Shown: piece by piece, positions 7,912 through 20,036 of the stretch
Position numbering within the stretch: position 1 is the first letter of the stretch
Layout of the letters: every line of letters starts with the position of its first letter
Assembly (NCBI RefSeq): GCF_012530535.1
Contig: NZ_CP051299.1
Span: forward strand, 2,046,001 to 2,110,000
DNA: 64,000 bases
Source of the DNA: Microcella flavibacter
GTDB taxonomy: Bacteria > Actinomycetota > Actinomycetes > Actinomycetales > Microbacteriaceae
Reading direction: 5' to 3'
Notes under the pieces: generated by a model
The model's database searches: none
The model's input: the letters and a program-made list of their open reading frames with translations, nothing else
Told to the model about the DNA's origin: nothing
Made by a program: the position numbers and the translations under genes

Positions 7912-8493
7912 TCAGAGCCGGACGAGCAGCACGCTCGCGAGCGGGATGACCCGCACGTGGTCGACGGCGCTCTCGCGGCGGGGCGACTCGAGCTCGTGCA
8001 CGGCGAGATCGAGGTGGTCGCGGCCGACCCGGTCGATCGTGCCGGAGGCGGGCCCCGCGTCGGTGTCGACGGTGAGCGGGGCGCGGCGCCGGCACAGGTC
8101 GCGCAGCAGGAAGGCGAGCCCGAGACGGGCCGCGAGCTGCGGCGCCTCGGGGCCGCGCTCGAGCGAGACGACCACCTGCTCGCGATCGAGCATGAGCGAC
8201 TCGATCGCGGGCAGCGGCACGATGGCCTGGTGGTGCGGGCGGTCGTCGAGGTCGCCGGCGACCCAGTCGCGGCCGATCGTTATGGGGGTGAGCGCGACGC
8301 GGAGGCCGGAGCGCAGACGCAGGGAGAGCCGCCGCGTGGCGGCGGGGCCGCGGTGCAGCGCCGCGATGCGGTCGCGCAGCTCGAGCCGCCCGAGCCGCAA
8401 CCGCTCCTCCTCGTGCTGCAGGTCGATCTCCTCCGCGCGCAGCTCGTGCTCGAGCTGCCCGGCGAGGTCGTCGAAGAGGTGGTCCCAGCGCAT
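7912..8493 (-). CDS. Conserved protein of unknown function (193 aa)
   Basis: This soluble protein begins MRWDHLFDDLAGQLEHELRAEEIDLQ, a helical acidic stretch with a repeated EEERLRLGRLELRDRI, and continues into a beta-rich C-terminal half (SGTIDRVGRDHLDLAVHE, DHVRVIPLASVLLVRL) that looks like a small beta-barrel. Similar proteins occur near the Rv3235-family gene in related actinobacteria. The ATG at 8493 is preferred over an upstream ATG (8541) because the extra residues look unlike coding sequence. No function is proposed. Confidence 0.65.
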   Translation of the reverse strand: MRWDHLFDDLAGQLEHELRAEEIDLQHEEERLRLGRLELRDRIAALHRGPAATRRLSLRLRSGLRVALTPITIGRDWVAGDLDDRPHHQAIVPLPAIESLMLDREQVVVSLERGPEAPQLAARLGLAFLLRDLCRRRAPLTVDTDAGPASGTIDRVGRDHLDLAVHELESPRRESAVDHVRVIPLASVLLVRL

Positions 8494-8557
8494 GCCGCGA
8501 CGGTAGCCAGCGCCGCCGACATCCGCGCCCCTGTTCTCCACAGTTCCGGCACCGGTC

Positions 8558-8586
8558 TGGACACTGAGAAATCATTCTGCTTTAGT
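8558..8586 (+). promoter_or_regulatory. Candidate promoter of the Rv3235-family gene
   Basis: TGGACA (8558-8563) and TTTAGT (8581-8586) are separated by 17 bp in a locally AT-richer stretch. This matches a primary-sigma promoter moderately well and lies about 95 bp before the start codon. Confidence 0.45.
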
Positions 8587-8680
8587 GATCCTCGCCACCC
8601 CCGAACGGGGGTGTACGTAACGGTCTGCTCGGCGCCGACGCCGAGCCTGGATGGCACCCCGCGAGGGATGAGGAGTCACC

Positions 8681-9190
8681 ATGAACGCAGCAGCCGCCGC
8701 GACCGCCGCGAGGACGGACTCCGTCTCCCGCGCCTCGATCCCCGGCGTCGCCGATCCCCTCCCGCGTCCCCCGCGGCAGAGCGCGCGCTCCGTCGCCGGG
8801 CGCATCGCTCAGGAGGAGTTCTTCGACTACCAGCCGACCTCGACGGCCGACCTGCCCGACCCGAGGCCGCTCGTCGAGAACCTCACGCGCTTCGTCGTCG
8901 AGATCCTCGCCGGCGCGCGCGAGCTCGAGCAGATCGCCCGCTGGGTCACCGACGACGTCTACCGCACGCTGCTCAAGCGCCAGGCCATCAGTGCCCGCGC
9001 CCGCGCCGCCCGGGGTCGCGCGGTGGTGCGCCCCGCCTTCGCGATCGGCAGCGTGATGCTCTGCGAGCCGCGCGACGGCATCATCGAGGCGGTCGTCGTG
9101 GTCAACTCGCGGGCGCGGTCGCGCGCCGTCGCCATCCGCCTGGAGGGGCTCGACCGCCGCTGGCGGGCGAGCGCCATCCACGTGCTGTAG
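8681..9190 (+). CDS. Rv3235-family protein
   Basis: This 169-residue protein has a disordered N-terminal third and a conserved C-terminal domain (LTRFVVEILAGARELEQIARWVTDDVY, then a beta-rich AIRLEGLDRRWRASAIHVL). The domain is recognisable as the actinobacterial Rv3235 family, which is usually encoded beside secA. A GATGAGGAG sits 6 bp before the ATG. It converges on secA across a shared hairpin terminator. Its molecular role is not established; export-related function is only a guess from context. Confidence 0.75.
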   Translation: MNAAAAATAARTDSVSRASIPGVADPLPRPPRQSARSVAGRIAQEEFFDYQPTSTADLPDPRPLVENLTRFVVEILAGARELEQIARWVTDDVYRTLLKRQAISARARAARGRAVVRPAFAIGSVMLCEPRDGIIEAVVVVNSRARSRAVAIRLEGLDRRWRASAIHVL

Positions 9191-9206
9191 CCGCGATCGC
9201 ACCGCG

Positions 9207-9248
9207 ACGACGACGGGCCCCCGGAGGATTCCAGGGGCCCGTCGTCGT
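9207..9248. terminator. Bidirectional terminator between the Rv3235-family gene and secA
   Basis: A perfect 15-bp inverted repeat, ACGACGACGGGCCCC (9207-9221) against GGGGCCCGTCGTCGT (9234-9248), surrounds a 12-nt loop between the two convergent stop codons. Confidence 0.85.
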
Positions 9249-9266
9249 GTGTGCGGATCGAGCGCG

Positions 9267-12080
<2,814 letters not shown>

Positions 12081-12259
12081 GTTGGTAACTCCGCTCGTCG
12101 GGAGCCGCGTCGGGCTCCCACTCGTGTCGCGACCGGCGGCGATGCCGCCGCACGCCGGTGCACCGCTCGATGCGGCGGGCCCATGCTAGCAACTGCGCCT
12201 ATAGAGGAGCGGAGTGCGGCGACGCCGTGCGGGCAGGGCGGGGGCGGGCGACCGGATGC

Positions 12260-12300
12260 GGCTCGCGCCGGTGCCGCTGCGCGCGGCACCGGCGCGAGCC
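12260..12300 (-). terminator. Strong hairpin terminator after hpf
   Basis: A perfect 18-bp stem (12260-12277 with 12283-12300) closes a 5-nt loop, about 45 bp after the hpf stop. Its presence means secA, 180 bp further on, probably has its own promoter in 12081-12259, although no convincing -10/-35 pair was found there. There is no poly-T tail. Confidence 0.7.
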
Positions 12301-12342
12301 GGGCATCCCGAACCGGGGCTCAGGCGGGAGATCGGACGGCGG

Positions 12343-13014
12343 TCAGCGGCGGCGGCCCGCCGTGACGGGGGCCTCCTGCTCCTCCTCGAGGCCGATGACG
12401 CCGTAGTTCCAGCCGGTGCGGCGGTAGACGACGCTCGGGCGGTCGGTCTCGGCGTCGATGAAGAGGAAGAAGTCGTGGCCGACGAGCTCGAGCTGGTCGA
12501 CGGCCTCGTCGACCGTCATCGACACGGCCGGGAACACCTTCTGGCGCACGACGACGGGCGTGTAGGCCTCCTCCTCCGTCGGCTCCTCCTGCACGGGGAC
12601 GGAGCCGGTCGCCACGCGGGCGATGACGTCGGGATCGGCGGGCGTGATGTCGACGACGCTGAACCCGTCGGCCGAGGCCTCGCGCAGCGAGACCGGGCGA
12701 TGCTGGCCGCGATGCACCTTCTTCTTGTCCTTCGCTCGTCGCAGCCGTTCCAGGAGCTTGTCGATGGCGAGGTCGAAGGCGACGTACTTGTCACTGCCGG
12801 CCGACTCGGCGCGCACGACCGGGCCGGGGCCGATGAGCGTCATCTCGACGCGGTCGTCGCCGCTGTGGCCGTTCTTCTCGTGGTGCCGCGAGACCTTGAT
12901 CTCGAGCGACAGCGCGCGCTCGGCGAGGTGGGTGACCTTCTCCGCCTTCTCGGTGGCGTAGTCACGGAACCGGTCGGTGATGCCGATGTTGCGTCCGGTG
13001 ATGGTGATATCCAC
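12343..13014 (-). CDS. hpf: Long-form ribosome hibernation promoting factor
   Basis: This 223-residue protein has the N-terminal ribosome-binding domain (MDITITGRNIGITDRFRDYA to about residue 100, with the basic patch RRAKDKKKVHRGQHR) and the C-terminal dimerisation domain (about 160-212, VFPAVSMTVDEAVDQLELVGHDFFLFID). Long HPF alone makes 100S ribosome dimers in stationary phase. The start is a GTG at 13014 behind a perfect AGGAGG. It lies between comF and secA, the order seen in mycobacteria (Rv3241c). Confidence 0.95.
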   Translation of the reverse strand: MDITITGRNIGITDRFRDYATEKAEKVTHLAERALSLEIKVSRHHEKNGHSGDDRVEMTLIGPGPVVRAESAGSDKYVAFDLAIDKLLERLRRAKDKKKVHRGQHRPVSLREASADGFSVVDITPADPDVIARVATGSVPVQEEPTEEEAYTPVVVRQKVFPAVSMTVDEAVDQLELVGHDFFLFIDAETDRPSVVYRRTGWNYGVIGLEEEQEAPVTAGRRR

Positions 13015-13083
13015 GTCGACCTCCTGAGAGGGGGTCGTGCCGCCTGCGGTTCAGGCGGTGTTCACGCCCTCCATGACCTCACG

Positions 13084-13899
13084 CTAGTCCCCCGGAGGCG
13101 CGTGTGTCAGCGGCTCCCCCATCCGCATCCGCGAAGCATCCGTTCGGGATCCGCTGGGAATCGCCGCGCTCGACGGCGGGGCGCTCGGGATGCCCGCCGC
13201 GGGCCCCGTCGACCACTCGACCGCGGCGCTGCCGACCCGCCGGGGCGTCGCGGCGAGCGCCACCGCGCCGAGCACGAGCGCCCCGGCCCCGCGCAGGGCG
13301 GCGGCGGCCGCGAGCAGCGTCGCGCCGCTCGTCACCACGTCGTCGAGCAGGACGACCGCGCACCCGTCGAGCCGGCGCCCGGTCGAGATGCGGCGATCGG
13401 CGTCGAGCCGCTCGGCGAGCGCGCGGCCCTTCTGCGGGCCGTCGCCCGCGTCGGCGAGGCGCAGCAGCGGCCGGGGCGCGAGCCCGGCCCGGCGCGCGAG
13501 GAGCGCGGCGGGGTGGAACCCGCGCTGCCGCGCGGCCTCGGGCGAGCCGGGGACGGGCACGAGCAGGGCGTCGGCCCGGCCGAACGCGGCCCAGCCGCGG
13601 TCGGCCGCCACGAGCAGCGCCGGGGCGAGGGTGCGGGCGAGCTCGGTGCGCCCCTCCTGCTTGAGGGCGAGGATCGCCGCCCGGGCGACCCCCTCGTAGG
13701 CGAGCCCCGCGACCACCGGCAGCGGCGGCGCGCCTGCCGGTGCGCGCAGCACGGCGCTGCGCGGGCTCGGGTGCAGCGCGGCACGGCAGGCGGGGCAGAG
13801 GGCGCGGTCGGGGGCGGAGCATCCCGCGCAGTCGACGGGCGCGACGAGCGCCGAGGCGTCGAGCACCGCCTCGCGGAGCGCGCGCACCCAGCCGGTCAC
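13084..13899 (-). CDS. comF: ComF-family phosphoribosyltransferase-like protein
   Basis: This 271-residue protein has an N-terminal four-cysteine motif (CAGC...CPAC) likely to bind zinc, and a phosphoribosyltransferase domain with the PRPP loop VVLLDDVVTSGAT. ComF proteins are needed for DNA uptake in competent bacteria; here no other competence gene is nearby, so its role is open. The start GTG at 13899 is 92 bp after lpqB and lacks an obvious ribosome binding site; an upstream GTG is possible. The C-terminal tail is unusually rich in Ser/Pro. Confidence 0.8.
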   Translation of the reverse strand: MTGWVRALREAVLDASALVAPVDCAGCSAPDRALCPACRAALHPSPRSAVLRAPAGAPPLPVVAGLAYEGVARAAILALKQEGRTELARTLAPALLVAADRGWAAFGRADALLVPVPGSPEAARQRGFHPAALLARRAGLAPRPLLRLADAGDGPQKGRALAERLDADRRISTGRRLDGCAVVLLDDVVTSGATLLAAAAALRGAGALVLGAVALAATPRRVGSAAVEWSTGPAAGIPSAPPSSAAIPSGSRTDASRMRMGEPLTHAPPGD

Positions 13900-13991
13900 G
13901 CCGTGAGGATGCCCGAACCGCGCCGCACGGCTGCTCGACCGCACCCCGGTTGCGGCGAGCGCCGCAGCCCCCGCGCTGGGGAGGAGCCGCG

Positions 13992-15716
13992 CTACTGCTG
14001 CACGCCGAGGAACACGGCCTGCCGCCCCGTCGGCTGCCAGCCGCTGCCGCACGGCTCGAGCACCAGCCCCGCCGAGTCGAGCACGCGTAGGCCGTCGACG
14101 CCGTTGTTGCCGCCGACGATCTGCACCGCATCGGTGGGGCGGCCGAGCGAACGGCTTCGCCCGCCGATCTCGAGCAGCTGCACGAAGGCCGACTCGTCCG
14201 CGTCGACGATCGCCGCGACCCGCACCGGGTCGACCCAGGCCGCGTCGATCGGCGCTCCCTCGACGATCGGCAGCGTCTCGAAGGGGCCCAGGCGCAGCGG
14301 GAGCCCGGTGGCCTCGTCGCGGATGACCGCGGCGACGACCAGCCGCGGGCCCGTGCTGCCGTCGAGGAGCAGGAGCACGCGCGCGTCGTCGCGGGCGACG
14401 GCGAGCGCGACGAGGCGGTCGCCCGCGCCGAGCCCCGTCTCGACGCCCTGCGCCGAGCCGTCGATGAGCGAGACCCGCAGCGCGCCGGGCGAGGAGGCCG
14501 CGGCGTCCGCCGAGGCCGACCAGATCACGCCGAAGCCGTCGATGGCGGGCTCGATCTGGCCGGGGCGGGCGTCGATGAGCACCGCCTCGTCGGAGCCCTC
14601 GCGCAGCGCGCTGACCCCGGCCGCGGTGCGGATCGCCGCGAGCCGGCCATCGTACGAGAACGCGACCGCGTCGGCCTCCTGCTCGATGACGGCGGTCGTG
14701 ATGCCCGGCAGCGCGTCGAGCCCGCCGCCGCCCGCGAAGCCGAAGTCGTCCTCGTTGCGCAGCAGCAGCCGGGCATCCACCTGGGGCACCACCGCGGGGC
14801 CCGCCGCCGGGTCGCCGAGGATGGCGATCGGGTTCTGATCCACCGTGATCTGCACGCTCGCGATGCCGCTCACCGTGCGCAGGCTGGCGGTGAGCTGCTG
14901 CCGCAGCCGCTGCCGGGCGTCGTTGGTGAGCGCGAGCACCTCCTCGGTGAGGTCGACGCGCGCGATGCCGTCGGTGACCTCGACCGTCGTGAGCCCCAAC
15001 TGGGCACCCTCGGGAACGGCGGAGACCACCGCCCCCTCGAGCCACGGCGAGGGCACGTCGAGCAGGGCCTGCACGATCGAGGTCTCGACCTCCGAGCGGG
15101 AGGGGAACCAGCGCAGCTCGGGCACGAGGTTCGCGAAGACGGGGTCGAACCAGTGCAGCGTGTGCTGGCTGAAGGCGCCCGGGAACGCCTGCTGCGAGAG
15201 CAGGATGCCGTCGCCGAGGGCCGAGATGCGCCATTCGCCGTCGACCTCGACGAAGTCGAAGGGCTCGAGCTCCTGCACCCCGCCCTCCGCCGAGCTGTAG
15301 CGGCCGAAGGCGTCGACCGCCGCGATGATCGGCGCCGCGTAGCGCAGGGTGTCGTCGTCGTCGCGGGTGATCGTGCCCTCGCGGCTGCGCACGAGCGTGG
15401 AGGCCTGCGGGTTCCAGGCCGTCGCCGTCTCGTCGACGAGGAAGGAGCGGGCGATGCGGTAGTTGTTCTGCGCGCCCGCGGCCGCCGCGAGGAACCCCCG
15501 CAGGACCTCCTCCTGCGAGGCGCCGGCGCTCGGGCCGTCGGGCACGAAGAGGAAGTCGGCATCGGCGTCGGCCGCACCGGCGATCTCGTCGCCCGCCTCG
15601 ACCGGTCCGCTGCCCGGCACCTGCACGCAGGCGACGAGCAGCAGCGGCACCGCGAGCAGGGCCAGGATGCGCGCGCGCCAGCCGGTCGTGCGGCCCGCGC
15701 CCCTCGGCTCAGTCAT
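13992..15716 (-). CDS. lpqB: Lipoprotein LpqB
   Basis: This 574-residue protein has a basic N-terminus, a hydrophobic segment and the lipobox LLLVAC, with the lipidated Cys at 30. The body contains a GerMN-type domain (about 190-320, VVSAVPEGAQLGLTTVEVTDGIARVDLTEEVLAL) and a C-terminal beta-propeller-like region. LpqB works with the MtrAB system in cell-envelope homeostasis, probably by modulating the MtrB sensor from outside the membrane. Its start overlaps the mtrB stop by 8 bp, so the two are translationally coupled. Confidence 0.95.
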   Translation of the reverse strand: MTEPRGAGRTTGWRARILALLAVPLLLVACVQVPGSGPVEAGDEIAGAADADADFLFVPDGPSAGASQEEVLRGFLAAAAGAQNNYRIARSFLVDETATAWNPQASTLVRSREGTITRDDDDTLRYAAPIIAAVDAFGRYSSAEGGVQELEPFDFVEVDGEWRISALGDGILLSQQAFPGAFSQHTLHWFDPVFANLVPELRWFPSRSEVETSIVQALLDVPSPWLEGAVVSAVPEGAQLGLTTVEVTDGIARVDLTEEVLALTNDARQRLRQQLTASLRTVSGIASVQITVDQNPIAILGDPAAGPAVVPQVDARLLLRNEDDFGFAGGGGLDALPGITTAVIEQEADAVAFSYDGRLAAIRTAAGVSALREGSDEAVLIDARPGQIEPAIDGFGVIWSASADAAASSPGALRVSLIDGSAQGVETGLGAGDRLVALAVARDDARVLLLLDGSTGPRLVVAAVIRDEATGLPLRLGPFETLPIVEGAPIDAAWVDPVRVAAIVDADESAFVQLLEIGGRSRSLGRPTDAVQIVGGNNGVDGLRVLDSAGLVLEPCGSGWQPTGRQAVFLGVQQ

Positions 15717-17346
15717 CGTCGACCCCCGCGCTCAGCAGCGGGCTCGTCTCGATGACGCCCGAGTCGAGCGGCTCGGCGGGCGGCAGGTCGAGCGGGAACG
15801 ACCGCACCTCGCCGCCGGCCCGGCGCGGCAGGGTGAGCCGGAAGCAGGTGCCCTCCCCCGGGATCGACCAGACGTCGAGCACGCCCGCGTGCAGCACCGT
15901 GTCCTCCGTCGCGATCGCGAGCCCGAGGCCCGTGCCACCGGTGCTGCGCTGCCGCGAGGGGTCGGCGCGCCAGAAGCGGTCGAAGACGCGCTCGAGCTGG
16001 GCGGGGGTCATGCCCACGCCGTAGTCGCGCACGGCGATCGCGACGGCATCGGCATCGGAGTCGACGTGCACGACGAGCGGCCGGCCCTCGCCGTGGTCGA
16101 CGGCGTTGCCGAGGAGGTTCTGCAGGATGCGGCGGATGCGGCGGGCATCCACATCGGCCTCGAAGTAGCCGCCGGGCGCGACCAGTCGCAGCTCGCTGCC
16201 CTTCTCGTCGGCGATCGGGCGGATCGCCTCGAGGCTGTCCTCGACGAGGCGCACGAGGTTCGTCGGCTCGGTGTCGAGCTGCACGGCGCCGGCGTCGAAG
16301 CGGCTCATCTCGAGCAGGTCGGCGAGCATCGACTCGAAGCGCTCGACCTGGGTGCGCAGCAGCTCGGCCGTGCGCGCGGTGGACGGCGCGAAATCGGCGC
16401 GCTGGTCGAACAGCACGTCGCCGGCGAGCCGGATCGTGGTGAGCGGCGTGCGCAGCTCGTGGCTCACGTCGCTGACGAAGCGCTGCTGCACGCGCGAGAG
16501 CTCGGCGAGCTGCGTGATCTGCGACTGCAGGCTGTCGGCCATGCGGTTGAAGGAGCGGGCGAGGGTCGCGATGACGTCCTGCCCCTTCTCGGGGATGCGC
16601 TCCTCGAGCTGCCCGTCGGCGAGCTTCTCCGCCGTCTCGGCGGCGATCCGCACCGGGGTGATGGCCAGGCGCACGACCACGTAGGTGACGAGGCCGATCG
16701 TGAGCACGAGCAGCAGCGAGCCGAGCAGCAGGGTCTGCTGCACGAAGTCGAGGGTCTGCTGCACGTCGCTGATGTTGTAGACGAGGTAGAGCTCGTACTG
16801 GCCGGCCGTGGGCACCTCGATCGCACCGCCGACGGCGATGCCGGGGGTCGTCGCCCCGTCGGGCGTCGTGATCTCGACGGCCTGCGAGTGCACGCGCCCG
16901 TCGTCGGCGGCGACGGCGGCCGCGAGCTCGTCGCTGATGGTCGCGCTGTCGAAATCGCTGGTGGCGGTCGGCAGCAGCACCTGGGCGGTCGACTGCCCCT
17001 CGGTGCGCCGGATGGCGTACTCGGTGCCGCCCGGGTTGGACTGCGCGGCGAGCACGGTCGTCTGCGCCGTCGAGTTGGCGGCGTCGAGGTCGATCGCGCC
17101 GGTCGGCGTGACCGCGTTGTCGAAGAGGTGCTGCGCGTTCGCGGTCGCCTGCCGCGCCTCGGCGAGCACCTGCTGCTTGCGCGCCTCGTAGAGGTTCGTG
17201 GCGATCGAGATCGACATGTAACCGGAGATGATCGTCACCGCGACGGTCGTGAGGGCGACGGTGATCGCGACCGTGCGCAGCTGCAGCGAGGAGCGCCAGA
17301 GGTTCAGACCCCGCTGCAGCCAGGCGCGCCAGTCGAGGGCGGTCAT
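15709..17346 (-). CDS. mtrB: Sensor histidine kinase MtrB
   Basis: This 545-residue membrane kinase has two transmembrane segments (about 24-46 and 203-227) flanking an extracellular sensor domain, then a HAMP domain (about 228-282), a HisKA domain with VSHELRTPLTT (phosphorylated His296) and a HATPase domain (NLLGNAVDHG, DYGVGM, GTGLGLAI). It phosphorylates MtrA and controls cell division and cell-wall genes in actinobacteria. It starts 4 bp after the mtrA stop. Confidence 0.97.
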   Translation of the reverse strand: MTALDWRAWLQRGLNLWRSSLQLRTVAITVALTTVAVTIISGYMSISIATNLYEARKQQVLAEARQATANAQHLFDNAVTPTGAIDLDAANSTAQTTVLAAQSNPGGTEYAIRRTEGQSTAQVLLPTATSDFDSATISDELAAAVAADDGRVHSQAVEITTPDGATTPGIAVGGAIEVPTAGQYELYLVYNISDVQQTLDFVQQTLLLGSLLLVLTIGLVTYVVVRLAITPVRIAAETAEKLADGQLEERIPEKGQDVIATLARSFNRMADSLQSQITQLAELSRVQQRFVSDVSHELRTPLTTIRLAGDVLFDQRADFAPSTARTAELLRTQVERFESMLADLLEMSRFDAGAVQLDTEPTNLVRLVEDSLEAIRPIADEKGSELRLVAPGGYFEADVDARRIRRILQNLLGNAVDHGEGRPLVVHVDSDADAVAIAVRDYGVGMTPAQLERVFDRFWRADPSRQRSTGGTGLGLAIATEDTVLHAGVLDVWSIPGEGTCFRLTLPRRAGGEVRSFPLDLPPAEPLDSGVIETSPLLSAGVDDD

Positions 17347-17350
17347 CGGC

Positions 17351-18031
17351 TCAGGAGGGCGCCCCGGCCCGGTAGCCGACGCCGCGCACGGTCATGACGA
17401 TGCGGGGGTTGTCGGGGTCGAGCTCGACCTTCGCCCGCAGGCGCTGCACGTGCACGTTCACCAGACGGGTGTCGGCCTTGTACTGGTAGCCCCAGACCTG
17501 CTCGAGCAGCATCTCGCGCGTGAAGACCTGGTTGGGCTTGGCCGCGAGCGCGAGAAGCAGGTCGAACTCGAGCGGTGTCAGGGCGATGGTCGTGTCGCCG
17601 CGGCGCACCTCGTGGCCGGTGACGTCGATGACGAGATCGCCGACCGGCATCGTCGAGACGCCGGAATCGGGGCTCGGCCGCAACCGCGTCTTGATGCGGG
17701 CGACGAGCTCCTTCGGGTTGAAGGGCTTCACCACGTAGTCGTCGGCGCCGCTCTCGAGCCCCTGCACGACGTCGGAGGTGTCGCTCTTCGCGGTGAGCAT
17801 GATGATGGGTACGCCGCTCGAGGCGCGGATCGACCGGCAGACCGCGATGCCGTCCTGCCCGGGCAGCATGAGGTCGAGCAGCACGAGGTCGGGGTTCACG
17901 CGCTCGAAGGCCTCGACGGCGTCGAGCCCGTCGTGCGAGAAGGAGGGCTCGTACCCCTCGCCGCGCAGCACGATGCCGATCATCTCGGCCAGTGCCATGT
18001 CGTCGTCGACGACGAGGATGCGCGCGGTCAT
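17351..18031 (-). CDS. mtrA: Response regulator MtrA
   Basis: This 226-residue OmpR-class regulator has a receiver domain with acidic pocket DDD (9-11), phosphorylated Asp53 (LLDLMLPG) and Lys102 (VKPF), and a winged-helix DNA-binding domain (about 130-222) ending YKADTRLVNVHVQRLRAK and TVRGVGYRAG. It is the first gene of the run mtrA-mtrB-lpqB. The 122-bp gap to the divergent membrane gene must hold both promoters; a TAGGCT at about 18094-18099 on the minus strand is a possible -10, but no good -35 was found. Confidence 0.97.
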   Translation of the reverse strand: MTARILVVDDDMALAEMIGIVLRGEGYEPSFSHDGLDAVEAFERVNPDLVLLDLMLPGQDGIAVCRSIRASSGVPIIMLTAKSDTSDVVQGLESGADDYVVKPFNPKELVARIKTRLRPSPDSGVSTMPVGDLVIDVTGHEVRRGDTTIALTPLEFDLLLALAAKPNQVFTREMLLEQVWGYQYKADTRLVNVHVQRLRAKVELDPDNPRIVMTVRGVGYRAGAPS

Positions 18032-18153
18032 CGTGATCCTTCCGCCTGGCTCGGCGTCGTCGCCGGGCGTTCCCGAGGAGTGTTCGCTCCAGCCTAGACG
18101 AGTGTGACACCATACCTTCCGAGGACGCCGCGACGGATGATGAGGATGAGCGA

Positions 18154-19338
18154 ATGACCGATCTCCCCCCGTGGCAGGCGCCCGGTGGAGGGGCGGCAGC
18201 GACCCCGTGGGAGCATCCCGCCCCCGCCCCCGGATCCGCGGGCGCCGGCGCTCCGCAGGCCGGCTGGGCCCCGCCGCCCAAGCCCGGGCTCGTGCCGCTG
18301 CGGCCGCTCGGCTTCGGCACCCTGTTCGGCGCGACCTTCCAGGTGCTGCGCCGCAACCCGCGCCCGACCTTCGGCGCCGCCCTGCTGCTCGTCGGGCTCG
18401 TGCAGCTGATCTCGGTCGGGCTCGTCTTCGGCGCCACCTTCTGGGGCCTCGACCGCGAGCTGCGCGCCACCGCGGAGGACAGCGAGGCCATCCAGATCGG
18501 CAACGGCGCGCTGCTGATCGTGTCGACCCTCGTCGCCGTCGCGCTCTCGCTCGTCGCCTCGGCGCTGCTGCAGGGGCTCATCGTGCTCGAGGTCTCGCGC
18601 GCCACCCTCGGCGAGAAGCTCCGCATGCGCGAGCTGTTCCAGCGCGGTCGCGGCCGCTGGGGCGCCCTCATCGGCTGGACGGTTCTGCTCTCGCTCGCGC
18701 TCGTCGCCGCCTTCGTCGCGCTCATCGCGGTCATCACCCTGCTCGTCGCCGTCGGCCAGGAGGCGGGCCTCGTCGCGGCGGTGATCCTCGGCATCGGCGG
18801 CGGCCTGGGGCTGCTCGTCCTCGCGATCTGGATCGGCATCAAGACCGCGCTCGTGCCCACGGCCATCGTGCTCGAGCGCCTCCCCGTGCGGGCCTCCATC
18901 GCCCGCAGCTGGCGGTTGACCGCCGGCCGCTTCTGGCGCACCTTCGGCATCCTGGCGCTCATCACGGTCATCGTGCAGGCGGCTTCGAGCGCCGTGGCGA
19001 CGCCCTTCACCCTCGCCGCCGCCCTCGGCATCGGCCTGCTCAACCCCGCCCAGGACGAGACGACCGCCCTCGTGGCGGTCGGCGTGCTCTACGTCGTCAC
19101 CATCATCGTCTCCGTCGTCGTCGGCGCGATCGGCGCGGTGCTGCTCTCCGCGGCGACCGCCCTCGTCTACGTCGACGCCCGCATGCGCGATGAGGGCCTC
19201 GACCTCGACCTGCAGCGCTTCGTCGAGGAGCGCGCCGCCGGCCGCGAGGGCCCCGACCCGTACCACGAGCGCGCGGCGCTCGTGCCCGGCTCTCCTTCGT
19301 CCTCGTTCTCCCCGCCCGTCACCGGCACGGTCGCGTGA
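18154..19338 (+). CDS. Multi-pass membrane protein, GDPD-membrane-domain-like
   Basis: This 394-residue protein has a Pro/Ala/Gly-rich cytoplasmic N-terminus (1-48) and at least six membrane segments. The body (LGFGTLFGATFQVLRRNPRPTFGAALLLVGL, later RASIARSWRLTAGRFWRTFGIL) resembles the membrane domain attached to some glycerophosphodiester phosphodiesterases, but no catalytic phosphodiesterase part is present. It heads a run of overlapping genes (DUF4129, DUF4350, MoxR, DUF58), suggesting it belongs to that membrane complex. Its stop overlaps the next start by 4 bp. Confidence 0.75.
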   Translation: MTDLPPWQAPGGGAAATPWEHPAPAPGSAGAGAPQAGWAPPPKPGLVPLRPLGFGTLFGATFQVLRRNPRPTFGAALLLVGLVQLISVGLVFGATFWGLDRELRATAEDSEAIQIGNGALLIVSTLVAVALSLVASALLQGLIVLEVSRATLGEKLRMRELFQRGRGRWGALIGWTVLLSLALVAAFVALIAVITLLVAVGQEAGLVAAVILGIGGGLGLLVLAIWIGIKTALVPTAIVLERLPVRASIARSWRLTAGRFWRTFGILALITVIVQAASSAVATPFTLAAALGIGLLNPAQDETTALVAVGVLYVVTIIVSVVVGAIGAVLLSAATALVYVDARMRDEGLDLDLQRFVEERAAGREGPDPYHERAALVPGSPSSSFSPPVTGTVA

Positions 19339-20036
19339 GACCGGGCGCCTTCGCCCCGGTCGAGCCGACCGCGCCCGACGCGCAGGAGCTGCTGCTCGAC
19401 GAGCTCGCCGATCCCGCCTACGCCGCCGCGCAGCCCACCTGGTTCGACCTGCTCTCGCAGGCGGCGCTCGAGTGGTTCCAGAGCCTGCAGTTCGCGCCCG
19501 GCGAGGGCCCGCCCGTGCTCGCGCTCGTCATCGGCGGGGTGCTCGTCGCCCTCGCGGTGCTCGTGGCGATCCTGGTCTACGGCCTGCCGCGCCGGCGCAC
19601 GCGCTCCCGGGCCGCGGGCGAGCTGTTCGGCGAGAGCGACCGCCGCTCGGTGAAGGAGCTGCGCCGGGCATCCGCCGCCGCCGCCGCCCGCGGCGATTGG
19701 GCGCTCGCGATCGCGGAGCGGTTCCGCGCCCTCGCCCGCTCCCTCGACGAGCGCACGCTGCTCGCCGTCCTGCCCGGCACGACCGCGCACGAGGCGGCCC
19801 GCCAGGCGGCGCGCGCCTTCCCCGCCGAGCGCGAGGCCCTCGACACGGGGGCCGACGCCTTCGACGGCGTGCGCTACCAGGGGCGCGACGGCGATCAGGC
19901 GGCCTACGAGGCGCTGCGGATGCTCGACGAGCGCCTGCAGCAGGCCCAGCCGATCCTGCCGTCCGCCGGCGCGCCGGGCTCCCCCGCCGGCACGGCCTCC
20001 TCCCCCGCGCCCTCGCGGGCCGGAGCCCCCTCATGA
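19335..20036 (+). CDS. DUF4129-domain membrane protein
   Basis: This 233-residue protein has an N-terminal segment containing QPTWFDLLSQAALEWFQSLQF, one membrane helix (about 56-79) and a cytoplasmic DUF4129 domain (about 90-200, GDWALAIAERFRALARSLDERTLL). In other proteins this domain follows transglutaminase cores; here it stands alone, as usual in actinobacterial MoxR clusters. It starts at a GTG in a GTGA overlap with the upstream gene and ends in an ATGA overlap with the next, so translation is coupled. Confidence 0.85.
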   Translation: MRPGAFAPVEPTAPDAQELLLDELADPAYAAAQPTWFDLLSQAALEWFQSLQFAPGEGPPVLALVIGGVLVALAVLVAILVYGLPRRRTRSRAAGELFGESDRRSVKELRRASAAAAARGDWALAIAERFRALARSLDERTLLAVLPGTTAHEAARQAARAFPAEREALDTGADAFDGVRYQGRDGDQAAYEALRMLDERLQQAQPILPSAGAPGSPAGTASSPAPSRAGAPS